Source: Pseudomonas versuta
GTDB taxonomy: Bacteria > Pseudomonadota > Gammaproteobacteria > Pseudomonadales > Pseudomonadaceae
Length of the DNA stretch: 64,000 nt
Reading direction: 5' to 3'
Assembly (NCBI RefSeq): GCF_001294575.1
Contig: NZ_CP012676.1
Span: 1,984,001 to 2,048,000 of the forward strand
Under the pieces are notes generated by a model that was given only the letters and a program-made list of their open reading frames with translations, made no database searches and was not told the origin of the DNA. A program made the position numbers and the translations under genes. Each line of letters starts with the position of its first letter. The stretch's first letter is position 1. Positions 44,192 to 52,759 of the stretch are shown one piece after another.

Positions 44192-45193
44192 TTACAACAT
44201 AAAGCGGTCGGTCACATTGCGCCGCTCATTGTCGTCGCGTACGTCATAGCTGACGGTGGTTGCAATGTTGGCGTGGTGGGCGAGTTTTTGCGCAATGGAA
44301 ACGTCGTACTCTTCGATCACACGGGTAATGAATGAACGGCGAAAGTCATGGGGCATGATGTCGACCCCGACCTGCTTGCCCCGCTGCTTGGCGATGTAGT
44401 AAATCGCATGCTTGGTGATCCGTTCGCGGGTGATGTGGTTGCCGCGCCGAATCCGGTTGAACAGGAAGTCGTCGTCATCGGCACCGTCCGGCAGGTTGGC
44501 CCGTCTAAACGCCAGCCACTCTTCCAGCTTTTCAAAGGCCCAGGCCGGGGCGAACTTGATCAGTTCCTTGTTGCCCTTACCCAATACCCGCAAGCTGCGC
44601 TCTTGAACATTGACCTGCCACAAGTCCATGTTCACCGACTCGGACTTGCGCATCCCCGAGCCATACAAAATCGCAATGATCGCCGCATCCCTGAGGCCCT
44701 GTGGCCTCGGGTCTGCCGCACACACATCCATCAACTCGCGAATCAGGGTACGGCGCAAATTACGCCCCTTGGTCAGGCGTGAACCGCCGCCCGCCTTTAC
44801 TGCACGTATCTTCAGCAAATGATCCTGGGTAATCAGGCTTTGCTGCCAGGCCTGGTTCATCACTCCGCGAATGGCATTGACGTACAGCGAGGACGTGTTG
44901 GGTGCATAGCCGTCTGCGCGCAATGCTGCCACCAGAGCCGTGATATGCCCCGGTTGCAGTTGATGCCACGGGAACTCATCGATGGCGACATCCTCAACCC
45001 CAAGTCGATCTGCCGCGTCTTGCAATACATAACGCATGGTCTGACGGCTCGATGGCGCAAGACGCTCAAGATAAAGCGCGACTGGCGCTTGAACCTGAGT
45101 GAGCTCTATGGCTGATAGCTGCGTTGCTGCGGGGTCAATAGTGGACAAAACCAATCTCGATACGGGGCTGAAACAGCTCGTAATATAACCCAA
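44192..45193 (-). CDS. Tyrosine site-specific recombinase
   Basis: A 333-residue integrase. An N-terminal SAM-like core-binding domain (about 35-135) includes RQTMRYVLQDAADRLG. The catalytic domain (about 150-325) has Arg in ILYGSGMRKSESVNMD, His-x-x-Arg in MPHDFRRSFITR, His in LAHHANIATTVSYD and the Tyr nucleophile in VSYDVRDD. All residues needed for strand exchange are present. No integrated element or att repeat is visible on either side, and it is divergent from an SDR gene 148 bp away. It may be a solitary chromosomal recombinase or a relic. It is clearly different from the dead integrase at 33672. Confidence 0.9.
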   Translation of the reverse strand: MGYITSCFSPVSRLVLSTIDPAATQLSAIELTQVQAPVALYLERLAPSSRQTMRYVLQDAADRLGVEDVAIDEFPWHQLQPGHITALVAALRADGYAPNTSSLYVNAIRGVMNQAWQQSLITQDHLLKIRAVKAGGGSRLTKGRNLRRTLIRELMDVCAADPRPQGLRDAAIIAILYGSGMRKSESVNMDLWQVNVQERSLRVLGKGNKELIKFAPAWAFEKLEEWLAFRRANLPDGADDDDFLFNRIRRGNHITRERITKHAIYYIAKQRGKQVGVDIMPHDFRRSFITRVIEEYDVSIAQKLAHHANIATTVSYDVRDDNERRNVTDRFML

Positions 45194-45341
45194 ACCTATA
45201 GATTGTCCGTGCAGTTATAGCGTTTGCGCAATGAAGCCGAGAAACAGCACCAGGCGTCATTACCTCAAATTTTTTTAAACTTTTTGCCGCACCGGGGCTT
45301 CACAGCTTAGGCATCCACTGACGTTAATCAGGAGCCACGCC

Positions 45342-46199
45342 ATGAAGCACTACCCAACGCCCCCATTCGCTCCCCAAGCGCAATCGGTACCCGGTTCACA
45401 GCGCAAAATGGAGCCTTATCCCGATTGCGGCGAGCAGAGCTATACCGGTTCCGGCCGTCTCACCAACAAAGTGGCACTGATCACCGGAGCCGATAGCGGT
45501 ATCGGTCGTGCGGTCGCCATTGCCTTTGCCCGCGAAGGTGCCGATGTGGCTATTTCATATCTGGATGAGCATGAAGACGCCCAGGAAACAGCGCGCTGGG
45601 TAGAAGCGGCCGGGAGCCGATGCCTGCTCTTGCCGGGGGACCTGACCCAAAAGCAGCACTGCGAAAATATTGTTGCTGAAACAGTCGGGCAATTTGGCCG
45701 GATTGATGTGCTGGTCAATAACGCCGCCTTTCAAATGACTCACTTCGAGCTTGAAGACATCAGCGATGAAGAATGGGTAAAAACTTTCGACCTGAACATC
45801 ACCGCGATTTTCCGCATCTGCAAGGCCGCCTTGCCGCACCTTCAGCGGGGCAGTTCGATTATCAATACCAGCTCGATCAACTCGGACATGCCCAAGCCTA
45901 CCCTTCTGGCCTATGCCACCACCAAAGGTGCAATCGCCAACTTCACTGGCGGCCTGGCACAAATGCTCGGGCCCAAAGGCATTCGAGTGAACTGCGTTGC
46001 GCCTGGGCCCATCTGGACACCCTTGATCGTTTCGACCATGCCCGATGACGAAGTCAGGGACTTTGGTGGCCAGACCCCTTTGGGACGTCCGGGGCAGCCG
46101 GTGGAAGTGGCGCCTGTCTACGTGATGCTGGCTTCGGATGAGTCCAGCTTTATCTCGGGTTCGCGCATCGGTGTAACGGGTGGCAAGCCGATGCTCTAG
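45342..46199 (+). CDS. Short-chain dehydrogenase/reductase (YghA type)
   Basis: A 285-residue SDR with the long N-terminal tail of the YghA/glucose-ribitol dehydrogenase branch (MKHYPTPPFAPQAQSVPGSQ). The nucleotide-binding motif TGADSGIGRAVA begins at residue 48. NNAA lies in VLVNNAAFQMTH, the catalytic Ser in INTSSINSD and the Tyr/Lys pair in LLAYATTKGAI. The C-terminal SRIGVTGGKPML is the family end. NADP(H)-linked reduction of an unknown carbonyl is expected. Such genes are often stress-induced. The start has GGAGCC upstream. Divergent from the recombinase. Confidence 0.9.
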   Translation: MKHYPTPPFAPQAQSVPGSQRKMEPYPDCGEQSYTGSGRLTNKVALITGADSGIGRAVAIAFAREGADVAISYLDEHEDAQETARWVEAAGSRCLLLPGDLTQKQHCENIVAETVGQFGRIDVLVNNAAFQMTHFELEDISDEEWVKTFDLNITAIFRICKAALPHLQRGSSIINTSSINSDMPKPTLLAYATTKGAIANFTGGLAQMLGPKGIRVNCVAPGPIWTPLIVSTMPDDEVRDFGGQTPLGRPGQPVEVAPVYVMLASDESSFISGSRIGVTGGKPML

Positions 46200-46608
46200 A
46201 GGCCTGTTGCAATGTGCAGGATTAAACTGCACCGCAGGGTGACCCACTCCAGAGTCACCCTGTCTTATTATTGTCATATTTAACCCTCCGACAGTTTTAA
46301 TAACTTCATTCGCACTTCGCGCTCTCTGAACGCCGCCTGTACCACTGTTACTTGTGACTGTTTAACCTTGACATACATAGGCTCTATGAGTAGATTGCGC
46401 AGGCCGAATACTTCGGTCTTTTTTAAACCTCACAAAAGAAGCCAATGGACACAGTATCTAGACGCTGTCCGGTCACCGTGAATGCGGCGCTCCGGGCAAT
46501 AAACCAAGACATTGACAGGACTCGCCTGCACGGCGGGGTCAATTGCGCTAGAGCTTGACGCTCCAACGTAACGGCCTCCCCGGCATCAGTCCGGTCGCGA
46601 GGTGTGTG

Positions 46609-46890
46609 ATGACCTTTAAAACTTTTGTTCTACCCGGCGTTCGTGCCTTCAGCTCCAGCATGCGCGTCAAGCTGTCCCGCGAGCCCGCTTTTGCTGGGCG
46701 CGCCCCCTTCTCTACCCCCGTTTCCGACGTAAAGCCTGCGCACCGCCAGGTGCACTGGCGCGTCAGCCCTGCCACAGGTCAACTGGAGCAGCGCTGGAGC
46801 ACCACCGAAACCCAAGACCCTCAGTGTCGAGGCTTTTCAAGCCGTGCCAGCCGGTCGTTCAGTCTCTACGCAACCGCTCGCGCCGAATAA
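46609..46890 (+). CDS. Candidate leader ORF upstream of mgtA
   Basis: A 93-codon frame begins at ATG 46609, five bases after GAGGTG. The product opens MTFKTFVLPGVRAFSSSMRV, is Arg/Ser-rich, and carries RQVHWRVSPATGQLEQRW. I cannot name a family. It lies within the 975-bp leader before mgtA, where other bacteria place short proline-rich leader peptides (mgtL) that sense Mg2+. Here the frame is longer and contains Pro, Arg and Ser. A 10-bp hairpin follows at 46909-46935. Coding is probable but not proven. Confidence 0.45.
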   Translation: MTFKTFVLPGVRAFSSSMRVKLSREPAFAGRAPFSTPVSDVKPAHRQVHWRVSPATGQLEQRWSTTETQDPQCRGFSSRASRSFSLYATARAE

Positions 46891-46908
46891 ACATCGGGTA
46901 ATTGAGCG

Positions 46909-46935
46909 CAGAACTTTCCTCTACCGAAAGTTCTG
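46909..46935 (+). promoter_or_regulatory. Hairpin in mgtA leader
   Basis: CAGAACTTTC and GAAAGTTCTG are exact reverse complements around a 7-base loop. No T-run follows, so it is not a plain terminator. It is placed just after the candidate leader ORF and could act in attenuation of mgtA. Confidence 0.55.
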
Positions 46936-47174
46936 CCATCGATTAACCTCCGGCTATATCCCTATCGTTAAAAACTGGAGTTCTTTATGAACGAAGCCAG
47001 AGGTTTCTCTTTGCGCGCCAATTAATGGTGCCGCTGTAGCGAACAATAAAACCGCATTTAAAAACTTATTTAAACCGATCGCAAAGTTTGCGCGCCGGCC
47101 CACTGTTGCTCGCCTTTCATACAGGCAAGCTGCCGCTGTGTCCGGTCAAAAACAGGCGACAGGAGTTCCCTCCC

Positions 47175-49889
47175 ATGAGCGCACTGAAAAGCCCAAAGAC
47201 ACAAGATAAAAATAGCGCCAGCGACAGTGCAAAATTGTCCATGCGGGCCGCACGTGAAGCACAAAACGGACTCTCGGCAACCCTGGCCAATGTCCGCTCA
47301 AGCACCGACGGCCTGACTGAGGGCGAAGCCTCGCAGCGTTTGCAGCGCGAGGGATACAACGAAGTGGCTCACGACAAGCCACCCCACGCCATCGTGCAGT
47401 TCATGCTCGCACTGCATAACCCCTTTATCTATGTGCTGCTGACCCTGGCCGTGATCAGCTTTTTCACCGACTACTGGATCCCTGAGCGTGACGGCGAAGA
47501 AAGCGACCTGACCAAAGTCATCATCATCGGCCTGATGGTGGGCCTGAGCAGCTTGCTGCGGTTCTGGCAGGAACATCGCTCGGCCAAGTCCGCCGAAGCC
47601 CTCAAGGCCATGGTCCGCACTACGGCGACCGTACTGCGCCGTGAAAAACCCGCAGCGCTGCCCCGGGTGCTTGAGATCCCGATGCGTGAACTGGTCGCCG
47701 GCGATATCGTGCAACTGTCCGCCGGGGACATGATCCCCGCGGATATTCGCCTGATTGAATCCCGGGACCTGTTTATCAGCCAGGCCGTACTCACGGGTGA
47801 AGCCTTGCCCGTGGAGAAATACGACACCCTGGGTGATGTGACGCAAAAGTCCGCTTCCGGCATGGCGGCCGATCAAAGTAACCTGCTGGACCTGCCCAAT
47901 ATCTGCTTCATGGGCACCAACGTGGTCAGCGGCACTGCCCGCGCCGTAGTCGTGGCCACCGGGCCGCGCACCTACTTTGGCTCTCTGGCCAAGGCCATCG
48001 TCGGCTCGCGCTCACAAACGGCATTCGACCGGGGGGTCAACAGTGTCAGCTGGCTGCTGATCCGCTTCATGCTGGTCATGGTGCCCATTGTGTTTTTCCT
48101 CAACGGGTTCTCCAAAGGTGATTGGGGCGATGCCTTCATGTTTGCCCTGGCCGTGGCGGTCGGCCTGACCCCTGAAATGTTGCCAATGATTGTCAGTGCC
48201 AACCTGGCCAAGGGCGCTACCGCCATGGCCAGGCGCAAAGTGGTGGTCAAGCGCCTGAATGCCATCCAGAACCTGGGTTCGATGGATGTACTGTGCACCG
48301 ACAAGACCGGCACCCTGACCCAGGATCACATCATCCTCGAGCATCATGTCGACTGCACCGGCCAGCGCGACGAATCGGTCCTCGCGCTGGCCTGGCTCAA
48401 TAGCCATCACCAGAGCGGCGTACGCAACCTGATGGATCAGGCAGTGGTGCGGTTCTCGGAACAGGACCACAAGTTCAAGGTGCCATTGGCCTACAGCAAG
48501 GTCGACGAGCTGCCTTTCGACTTTATCCGCCGACGCCTGTCGATTGTGGTCAAGGACAACCGTGGCGACCATCTGCTGGTGTGCAAGGGCGCCGTGGAGG
48601 AAATGCTCGCCATCAGCACCCATGTGATGGAAGGCGACACCTGCGTTGCGCTTGACCCGGCACGCCGCCAGCAGTTGCTGGCCCTGGCCACCGAGTACAA
48701 CGAGGATGGTTTCCGCGTGCTGGTGGTAGCCACCCGCGAAATACCCAAGGCGCAGTCACAAAAGCAATACACCACCGGCGACGAGCGGGATCTTGTGATC
48801 CGGGGCATGCTTACCTTCCTTGATCCACCCAAGGAAACCGCTGGCCCGGCGATTGCCGCTCTGCAGGATATCGGGGTCGCGGTAAAAGTCCTGACGGGCG
48901 ACAACGCCACAGTCACCGCCAAGGTCTGCCGCCAGGTCGGGCTGGACCCGGGCACGCCGTTGCTGGGGCCTGAAATTGAGGCTATGGACGACGCCGCCCT
49001 GCACCTGGAAGTTGAACAGCGCACGGTATTTGCCAAGCTCACCCCGCTGCAGAAATCCCGGGTGCTCAAGGCGCTGCAAGCCAATGGACACACTGTGGGC
49101 TTTCTCGGCGACGGAATTAACGATGCCCCGGCCCTGCGTGATGCGGACGTCGGTATCTCAGTGGACAGCGGTACCGATATCGCCAAAGAGTCGGCCGACA
49201 TCATCCTCCTGGAAAAGAGCCTGATGGTGCTGGAAGAAGGTGTGCTCAAGGGCCGCGAAACCTTCGGCAATATCATGAAGTACCTGAACATGACCGCCAG
49301 CTCCAATTTCGGCAACGTGTTCTCGGTACTGGTGGCCAGTGCCTTCATCCCCTTCCTGCCGATGCTGTCGATCCACCTGTTGCTGCAAAACCTGATGTAC
49401 GACATCTCCCAGCTGGCGTTGCCGTGGGACAAGATGGACAAGGAATACCTGCAAAAGCCGCGCAAGTGGGACGCCAAAAACATCGGCCGCTTCATGATCT
49501 GGATCGGGCCGACCTCGTCGATCTTTGACATCACCACCTTTGCCCTGATGTGGTACGTGTTCTCGGCCAACAGCGTAGAGATGCAGACCCTGTTCCAGTC
49601 CGGCTGGTTCATTGAGGGGCTGCTGTCGCAAACCCTGGTCGTACACATGTTGCGCACCCGTAAGATCCCGTTCATCCAGAGCACTGCCGCGTGGCCGGTG
49701 ATCATGATGACCCTGATTGTCATTGTGCTGGGCATCTACGTGCCGTTCTCGCCGCTGGGCACGATGGTGGGCCTTGAGCCGCTGCCTCTGTCGTACTTCC
49801 CTTGGCTGGTGGCCACCCTGTTCAGCTACTGCTGCGTTGCGCAATTGATGAAGACGCTCTACATCCGCCGTTTCAAGCAGTGGTTCTGA
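47175..49889 (+). CDS. mgtA: Magnesium-translocating P-type ATPase
   Basis: A 904-residue P3B ATPase, the usual MgtA length. ATG 47175 is chosen with AGGAG 10 bases upstream. Landmarks run in order: a cytoplasmic N-terminus; helices beginning HNPFIYVLLTLAVISFF; the actuator TGEALPVEK; helix 4 with VGLTPEMLPMIV; phosphorylation Asp376 in CTDKTGTLTQD; the hinge GDGINDAPALRDADVGIS; and C-terminal helices with LMYDISQLALPWDKMD. It imports Mg2+ using ATP and is typically induced by low Mg2+ through PhoPQ. The long leader upstream, with a candidate ORF and hairpin, suggests attenuation. The Na/Pi gene follows after 65 bp. Confidence 0.95.
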   Translation: MSALKSPKTQDKNSASDSAKLSMRAAREAQNGLSATLANVRSSTDGLTEGEASQRLQREGYNEVAHDKPPHAIVQFMLALHNPFIYVLLTLAVISFFTDYWIPERDGEESDLTKVIIIGLMVGLSSLLRFWQEHRSAKSAEALKAMVRTTATVLRREKPAALPRVLEIPMRELVAGDIVQLSAGDMIPADIRLIESRDLFISQAVLTGEALPVEKYDTLGDVTQKSASGMAADQSNLLDLPNICFMGTNVVSGTARAVVVATGPRTYFGSLAKAIVGSRSQTAFDRGVNSVSWLLIRFMLVMVPIVFFLNGFSKGDWGDAFMFALAVAVGLTPEMLPMIVSANLAKGATAMARRKVVVKRLNAIQNLGSMDVLCTDKTGTLTQDHIILEHHVDCTGQRDESVLALAWLNSHHQSGVRNLMDQAVVRFSEQDHKFKVPLAYSKVDELPFDFIRRRLSIVVKDNRGDHLLVCKGAVEEMLAISTHVMEGDTCVALDPARRQQLLALATEYNEDGFRVLVVATREIPKAQSQKQYTTGDERDLVIRGMLTFLDPPKETAGPAIAALQDIGVAVKVLTGDNATVTAKVCRQVGLDPGTPLLGPEIEAMDDAALHLEVEQRTVFAKLTPLQKSRVLKALQANGHTVGFLGDGINDAPALRDADVGISVDSGTDIAKESADIILLEKSLMVLEEGVLKGRETFGNIMKYLNMTASSNFGNVFSVLVASAFIPFLPMLSIHLLLQNLMYDISQLALPWDKMDKEYLQKPRKWDAKNIGRFMIWIGPTSSIFDITTFALMWYVFSANSVEMQTLFQSGWFIEGLLSQTLVVHMLRTRKIPFIQSTAAWPVIMMTLIVIVLGIYVPFSPLGTMVGLEPLPLSYFPWLVATLFSYCCVAQLMKTLYIRRFKQWF

Positions 49890-49954
49890 TCTGAAACTGT
49901 GGGCGCCGGTCTGGCGCCCACAGAACAATGAATGTTTGTCTGTGGAGATTCCTT

Positions 49955-51618
49955 ATGTCGGGAACCACTCTGTTACTCAACCTCGCGGGGGCCATTGCAC
50001 TGTTGCTGTGGGGCACCCATATGATTTCAACAGCGCTGCTGCGTGGGTTCGGTACCCAATTGCGCAACTGGATGGGGCGCAACCTGAATAATCGCTGGAT
50101 GGCGCTGATTTCCGGAATCGGTATTACTGGCGTGCTGCAGAGCAGTACGGCAGTCAGCCTGATGGCCACCTCATTTACCGCAGCCGGCACCCTGAGCCTG
50201 GCGCCAGCCCTGGCTGTGATGCTGGGGGCCAATATCGGCTCGACCCTGGTGGTGCAGTTGCTGAGCTTCGACACTTCACTGGCCATGCCGGTGATGCTGC
50301 TGGTGGGCGTTGTCGTGTTTCGCCTGCGCGATGACTCTCGCTTTGAAAGCATCGGCTGCGCGCTGATCGGACTGGGGCTGATGCTCCTGGCCCTGGGTCT
50401 GCTCAGCGCCAGCCTCGGCCACATGGAAGCCACCCAGGTGTTTCGCGCGGTCATGCAAAGCCTTGAAGGTGACCTGATCATTGCGGTGCTCGCCGCGGTC
50501 CTGCTGACCTGGATCTGCCACTCCAGCGTAGCGGTGGTGTTACTGATTGCCTCGATGGCAGGTGCCGGCATGATGACCCCGGTGACCGCATTGGCCTTGA
50601 TGCTCGGAGCCAATATTGGCGGTGCCTTGCCCTCCGTGATGAGCGCCGGCTCCAGCGTGGCGCGGCGCCTGCCGGTGGGCAATTTACTGATTCGTTTGTT
50701 CGGCGCGCTGGTATTGCTGCCGTGCCTGCCATTGATTGCCGGGCAATTGGCCCGGACCGATATCGGCCTGGCACACAGCGTGGTGTACCTGCAACCGCGT
50801 TCAGCCTGATGCTGGCAGTGCTATTTATCGGCCTGACCGGGCCTTTGGCCCGCCTGCTGAGCCGGCTATTCCCCGAGCAAGAGGCCCCGGCCGATCCCGG
50901 CATGCCCAAGTATCTCGATGAGGCCGGGCTGGAGGTCGCCAACATCGGGCTGTCCAACGCCGTACGAGAAGCCTTGCGCCTGGCGGACATGGCCACGCTG
51001 ATGCTCAACCAGGTACTGCAACTGTTCGAGAAGCCTGATCAAAGCGCTTTCGCCAGGGTCCGGCAACTGGATCACTCTGTAGACCTGTTAAGCGCTGCCA
51101 TTCGCGCCTATCTGGCCGATATTGGCCACGACGGCTTGAGCGATGCCGACGCTGATCGTGCCCAGGAAATACTGATGTTCGTGATCAATCTCGAGCATGC
51201 CGGCGATATTCTCAACAACCTGGCACAACTGGCTATTCGCCGAACCCGGCGTGGCGAGCAATTTTCCGGCTTTGAACTGCGGCATATCCAGGCCATGCAC
51301 CGGGCCTTGCTGGACAGCCTGAACCTGGCGATCAGCGCGTTTATGGGAGAAGACCTGCTGGCGGCCAACACCTTGGTCAGCCACAAGGAAACCGTGCGCA
51401 AGCTTGAGGCGAGCGCCAGCCGCGAGCACTTTCGAAAATTGCAGAACGACAAAACCGCCTGGGCCGAGTCCGGGGATATTTTCCAACGTGTACTGCGCGA
51501 CTACCGGCGGGTTCATCACCATATTGCGGCGCTGGGCTACCCGGTGCTGGAACGCTGTGCTGAACACAACGGCTTCGTCGCCCATGAATCCAGGGACACT
51601 GGCAAATGCGCCTCCTGA
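49955..51618 (+). pseudogene. Na/Pi cotransporter family protein with frameshift
   Basis: The first part (49955-50809) is the membrane domain: MSGTTLLLNLAGAIALLLWG, GVLQSSTAVSLMATSF and ICHSSVAVVLLIASMAGAG are the two inverted QSS-type motifs of the NptA/YjbB family. It stops at TGA 50807. The second part, in another frame, continues at once with FSLMLAVLFIGLTGPLARLL and a PhoU-like helical domain that runs to 51618. Joining the two as a YLHTAFSLMLAV-like reading needs one inserted base near 50791-50794 (now CTGCAACCGCG). One lost base would explain it. Either a real recent inactivation or a sequencing error. The ATG has TGGAG upstream. If functional it would import or regulate phosphate. Confidence 0.85.
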
Positions 51619-51953
51619 TCTGCGCGGGGCGCCATTACGCCGACACCCTGATGTGTGAGCGAGTACTGGACGCGTACAGGGACATCAAGTGCGTGCAGGT
51701 GCTGATTCACGGCGCCAGCCAGTTTCTGGGCAACGTCCTCGAAGACTGGGCCCGGGAGCATGAAATTGATGTCGTGCGCTACCCGCCGAACTGGAAAAAA
51801 CACGGTAAACAGGCCGAACGCCAGCGCAATCAATTCATGCTCAAGGACAGCCGCCCGGATGTGGTGATTGCACTGCCCGGTGGTGATGACACCCGGGAGT
51901 TGATACTCCAGGCCAGGGCGGCCGGCATTCATGTGCTGACGCTCGACAGCTAA
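51606..51953 (+). CDS. DUF2493/SLOG-family nucleotide-binding protein
   Basis: A 115-residue protein that opens MRLLICAGRHYADTLMCERV and contains VQVLIHGASQFLGNVLEDWA and VVIALPGGDDTRELILQARA. The GAS and GGDDT loops with the Rossmann-like pattern match DUF2493 (YspA-like, related to the YpsA/SLOG fold), which probably binds a nucleotide or ADP-ribose derivative. The start overlaps the end of the Na/Pi gene by 13 bp, so they share a transcript. The exact role is unknown; SLOG members are often linked to nucleotide signalling. It is convergent with the LysE gene. Confidence 0.72.
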   Translation: MRLLICAGRHYADTLMCERVLDAYRDIKCVQVLIHGASQFLGNVLEDWAREHEIDVVRYPPNWKKHGKQAERQRNQFMLKDSRPDVVIALPGGDDTRELILQARAAGIHVLTLDS

Positions 51954-51979
51954 GCCGCTTCAGCGCTGCGCGCCAGCCT

Positions 51980-52612
51980 CTAAAACCCTCGCGCCAGCAG
52001 CATTGCCACGGCCAACAACATGAGGGCTGTCGCCCGTTGCAACAGCACCTGTCGCGACGGGCTTTGCAGCAACCGCCGAACACGCTGGCCGAAGTAGCAA
52101 TACAGACAGCCGCTGGTGAACTGCAACAGCAGAAACGCCAGCCCCAGCACGGCCAGATCCATAGCCCGGGTTTCACTGCCCTGCCCGGCAAACTGCGGAA
52201 ACACCGCACTGAACATGACAATGGTTTTTGGGTTGGAAAACCCGGTAAGCAGCCCCTTGCCGAACCGCCCCCTGAAGCTGCTGTCCAGGGCAGTGCCCGG
52301 ACGATCCAGCAGCAGTGCGCGGCTGTTCCATTGCCGATACGCCAGATACAGCAAATAAGCCACGCCGATAAATTGAATCCCGCGACTGAGCAGCGGATTG
52401 CCCTTGACCAGCTCGGCAAACCCGACGGCAAAGACCAGAATCGACACCAGGTATGCGGCGCTGGCGCCGAGCTGCACCGGCATTGAACGCTTAAGGCCCT
52501 CCTGCATGCCGAACCCCATCAACAGTAACGTCATGGGGCCGGGGCTAAAGGTCATGGTGGCGCAGAACAGCAGAAAGTAGAGGAAGGAAGCGAGCGTCAG
52601 TTGTGTGGCCAT
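51980..52612 (-). CDS. LysE/RhtB-family amino-acid exporter
   Basis: A 210-residue membrane protein started at ATG 52612 (MATQLTLASFLYFLLFCATM); the open frame extends upstream without family features. About six helices. The family block TFSPGPMTLLLMGFGMQEGL, the GVAYLLYLAYRQW helix and GFSNPKTIVMFSAVFPQF are typical of LysE/RhtB efflux proteins. It exports an amino acid or similar metabolite. The gene diverges from a MocR-type regulator at 52760, and a near-perfect inverted repeat lies between them, so the regulator probably controls export. Confidence 0.9.
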   Translation of the reverse strand: MATQLTLASFLYFLLFCATMTFSPGPMTLLLMGFGMQEGLKRSMPVQLGASAAYLVSILVFAVGFAELVKGNPLLSRGIQFIGVAYLLYLAYRQWNSRALLLDRPGTALDSSFRGRFGKGLLTGFSNPKTIVMFSAVFPQFAGQGSETRAMDLAVLGLAFLLLQFTSGCLYCYFGQRVRRLLQSPSRQVLLQRATALMLLAVAMLLARGF

Positions 52613-52716
52613 TACGTTTATTACATCCCCGAACCAATGCTCGAACACCTGCGAGCGGTGCCACAGTTTAGGTAGCGCGCGCTTGCAGGGGCAGATCAAC
52701 CCGGGGCCAACTTGAC

Positions 52717-52750
52717 CGTACTTTACTGGTAGCATGACCGGTAAAGTACG
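52717..52750. promoter_or_regulatory. Inverted repeat between lysE and mocR, probable operator
   Basis: CGTACTTTACTGGT (52717-52730) and ACCGGTAAAGTACG (52737-52750) are inverted with one mismatch in 14 and a 6-base gap. The right edge lies 9 bases before the MocR ATG and overlaps its ribosome-site region, so binding would block both transcription and translation start. It is the clearest operator-like site in the window. Confidence 0.7.
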
Positions 52751-52759
52751 AGGTGATCG

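Noticed and set aside
44192..45193. A prophage or genomic island delimited by the intact recombinase
   Set aside because: No att-like repeat, cargo genes or composition change was found on either side; only the recombinase itself is supported.
46360..46380. PhoP box (TGTTTA-5-GACATA) before mgtA
   Set aside because: Only the first half fits the direct-repeat consensus, so it was not listed as a site.
48491..49735. Long minus-strand frame of 414 codons inside mgtA
   Set aside because: Shadow of the clear mgtA gene caused by high GC; product is Ser/Arg-rich without domain features.
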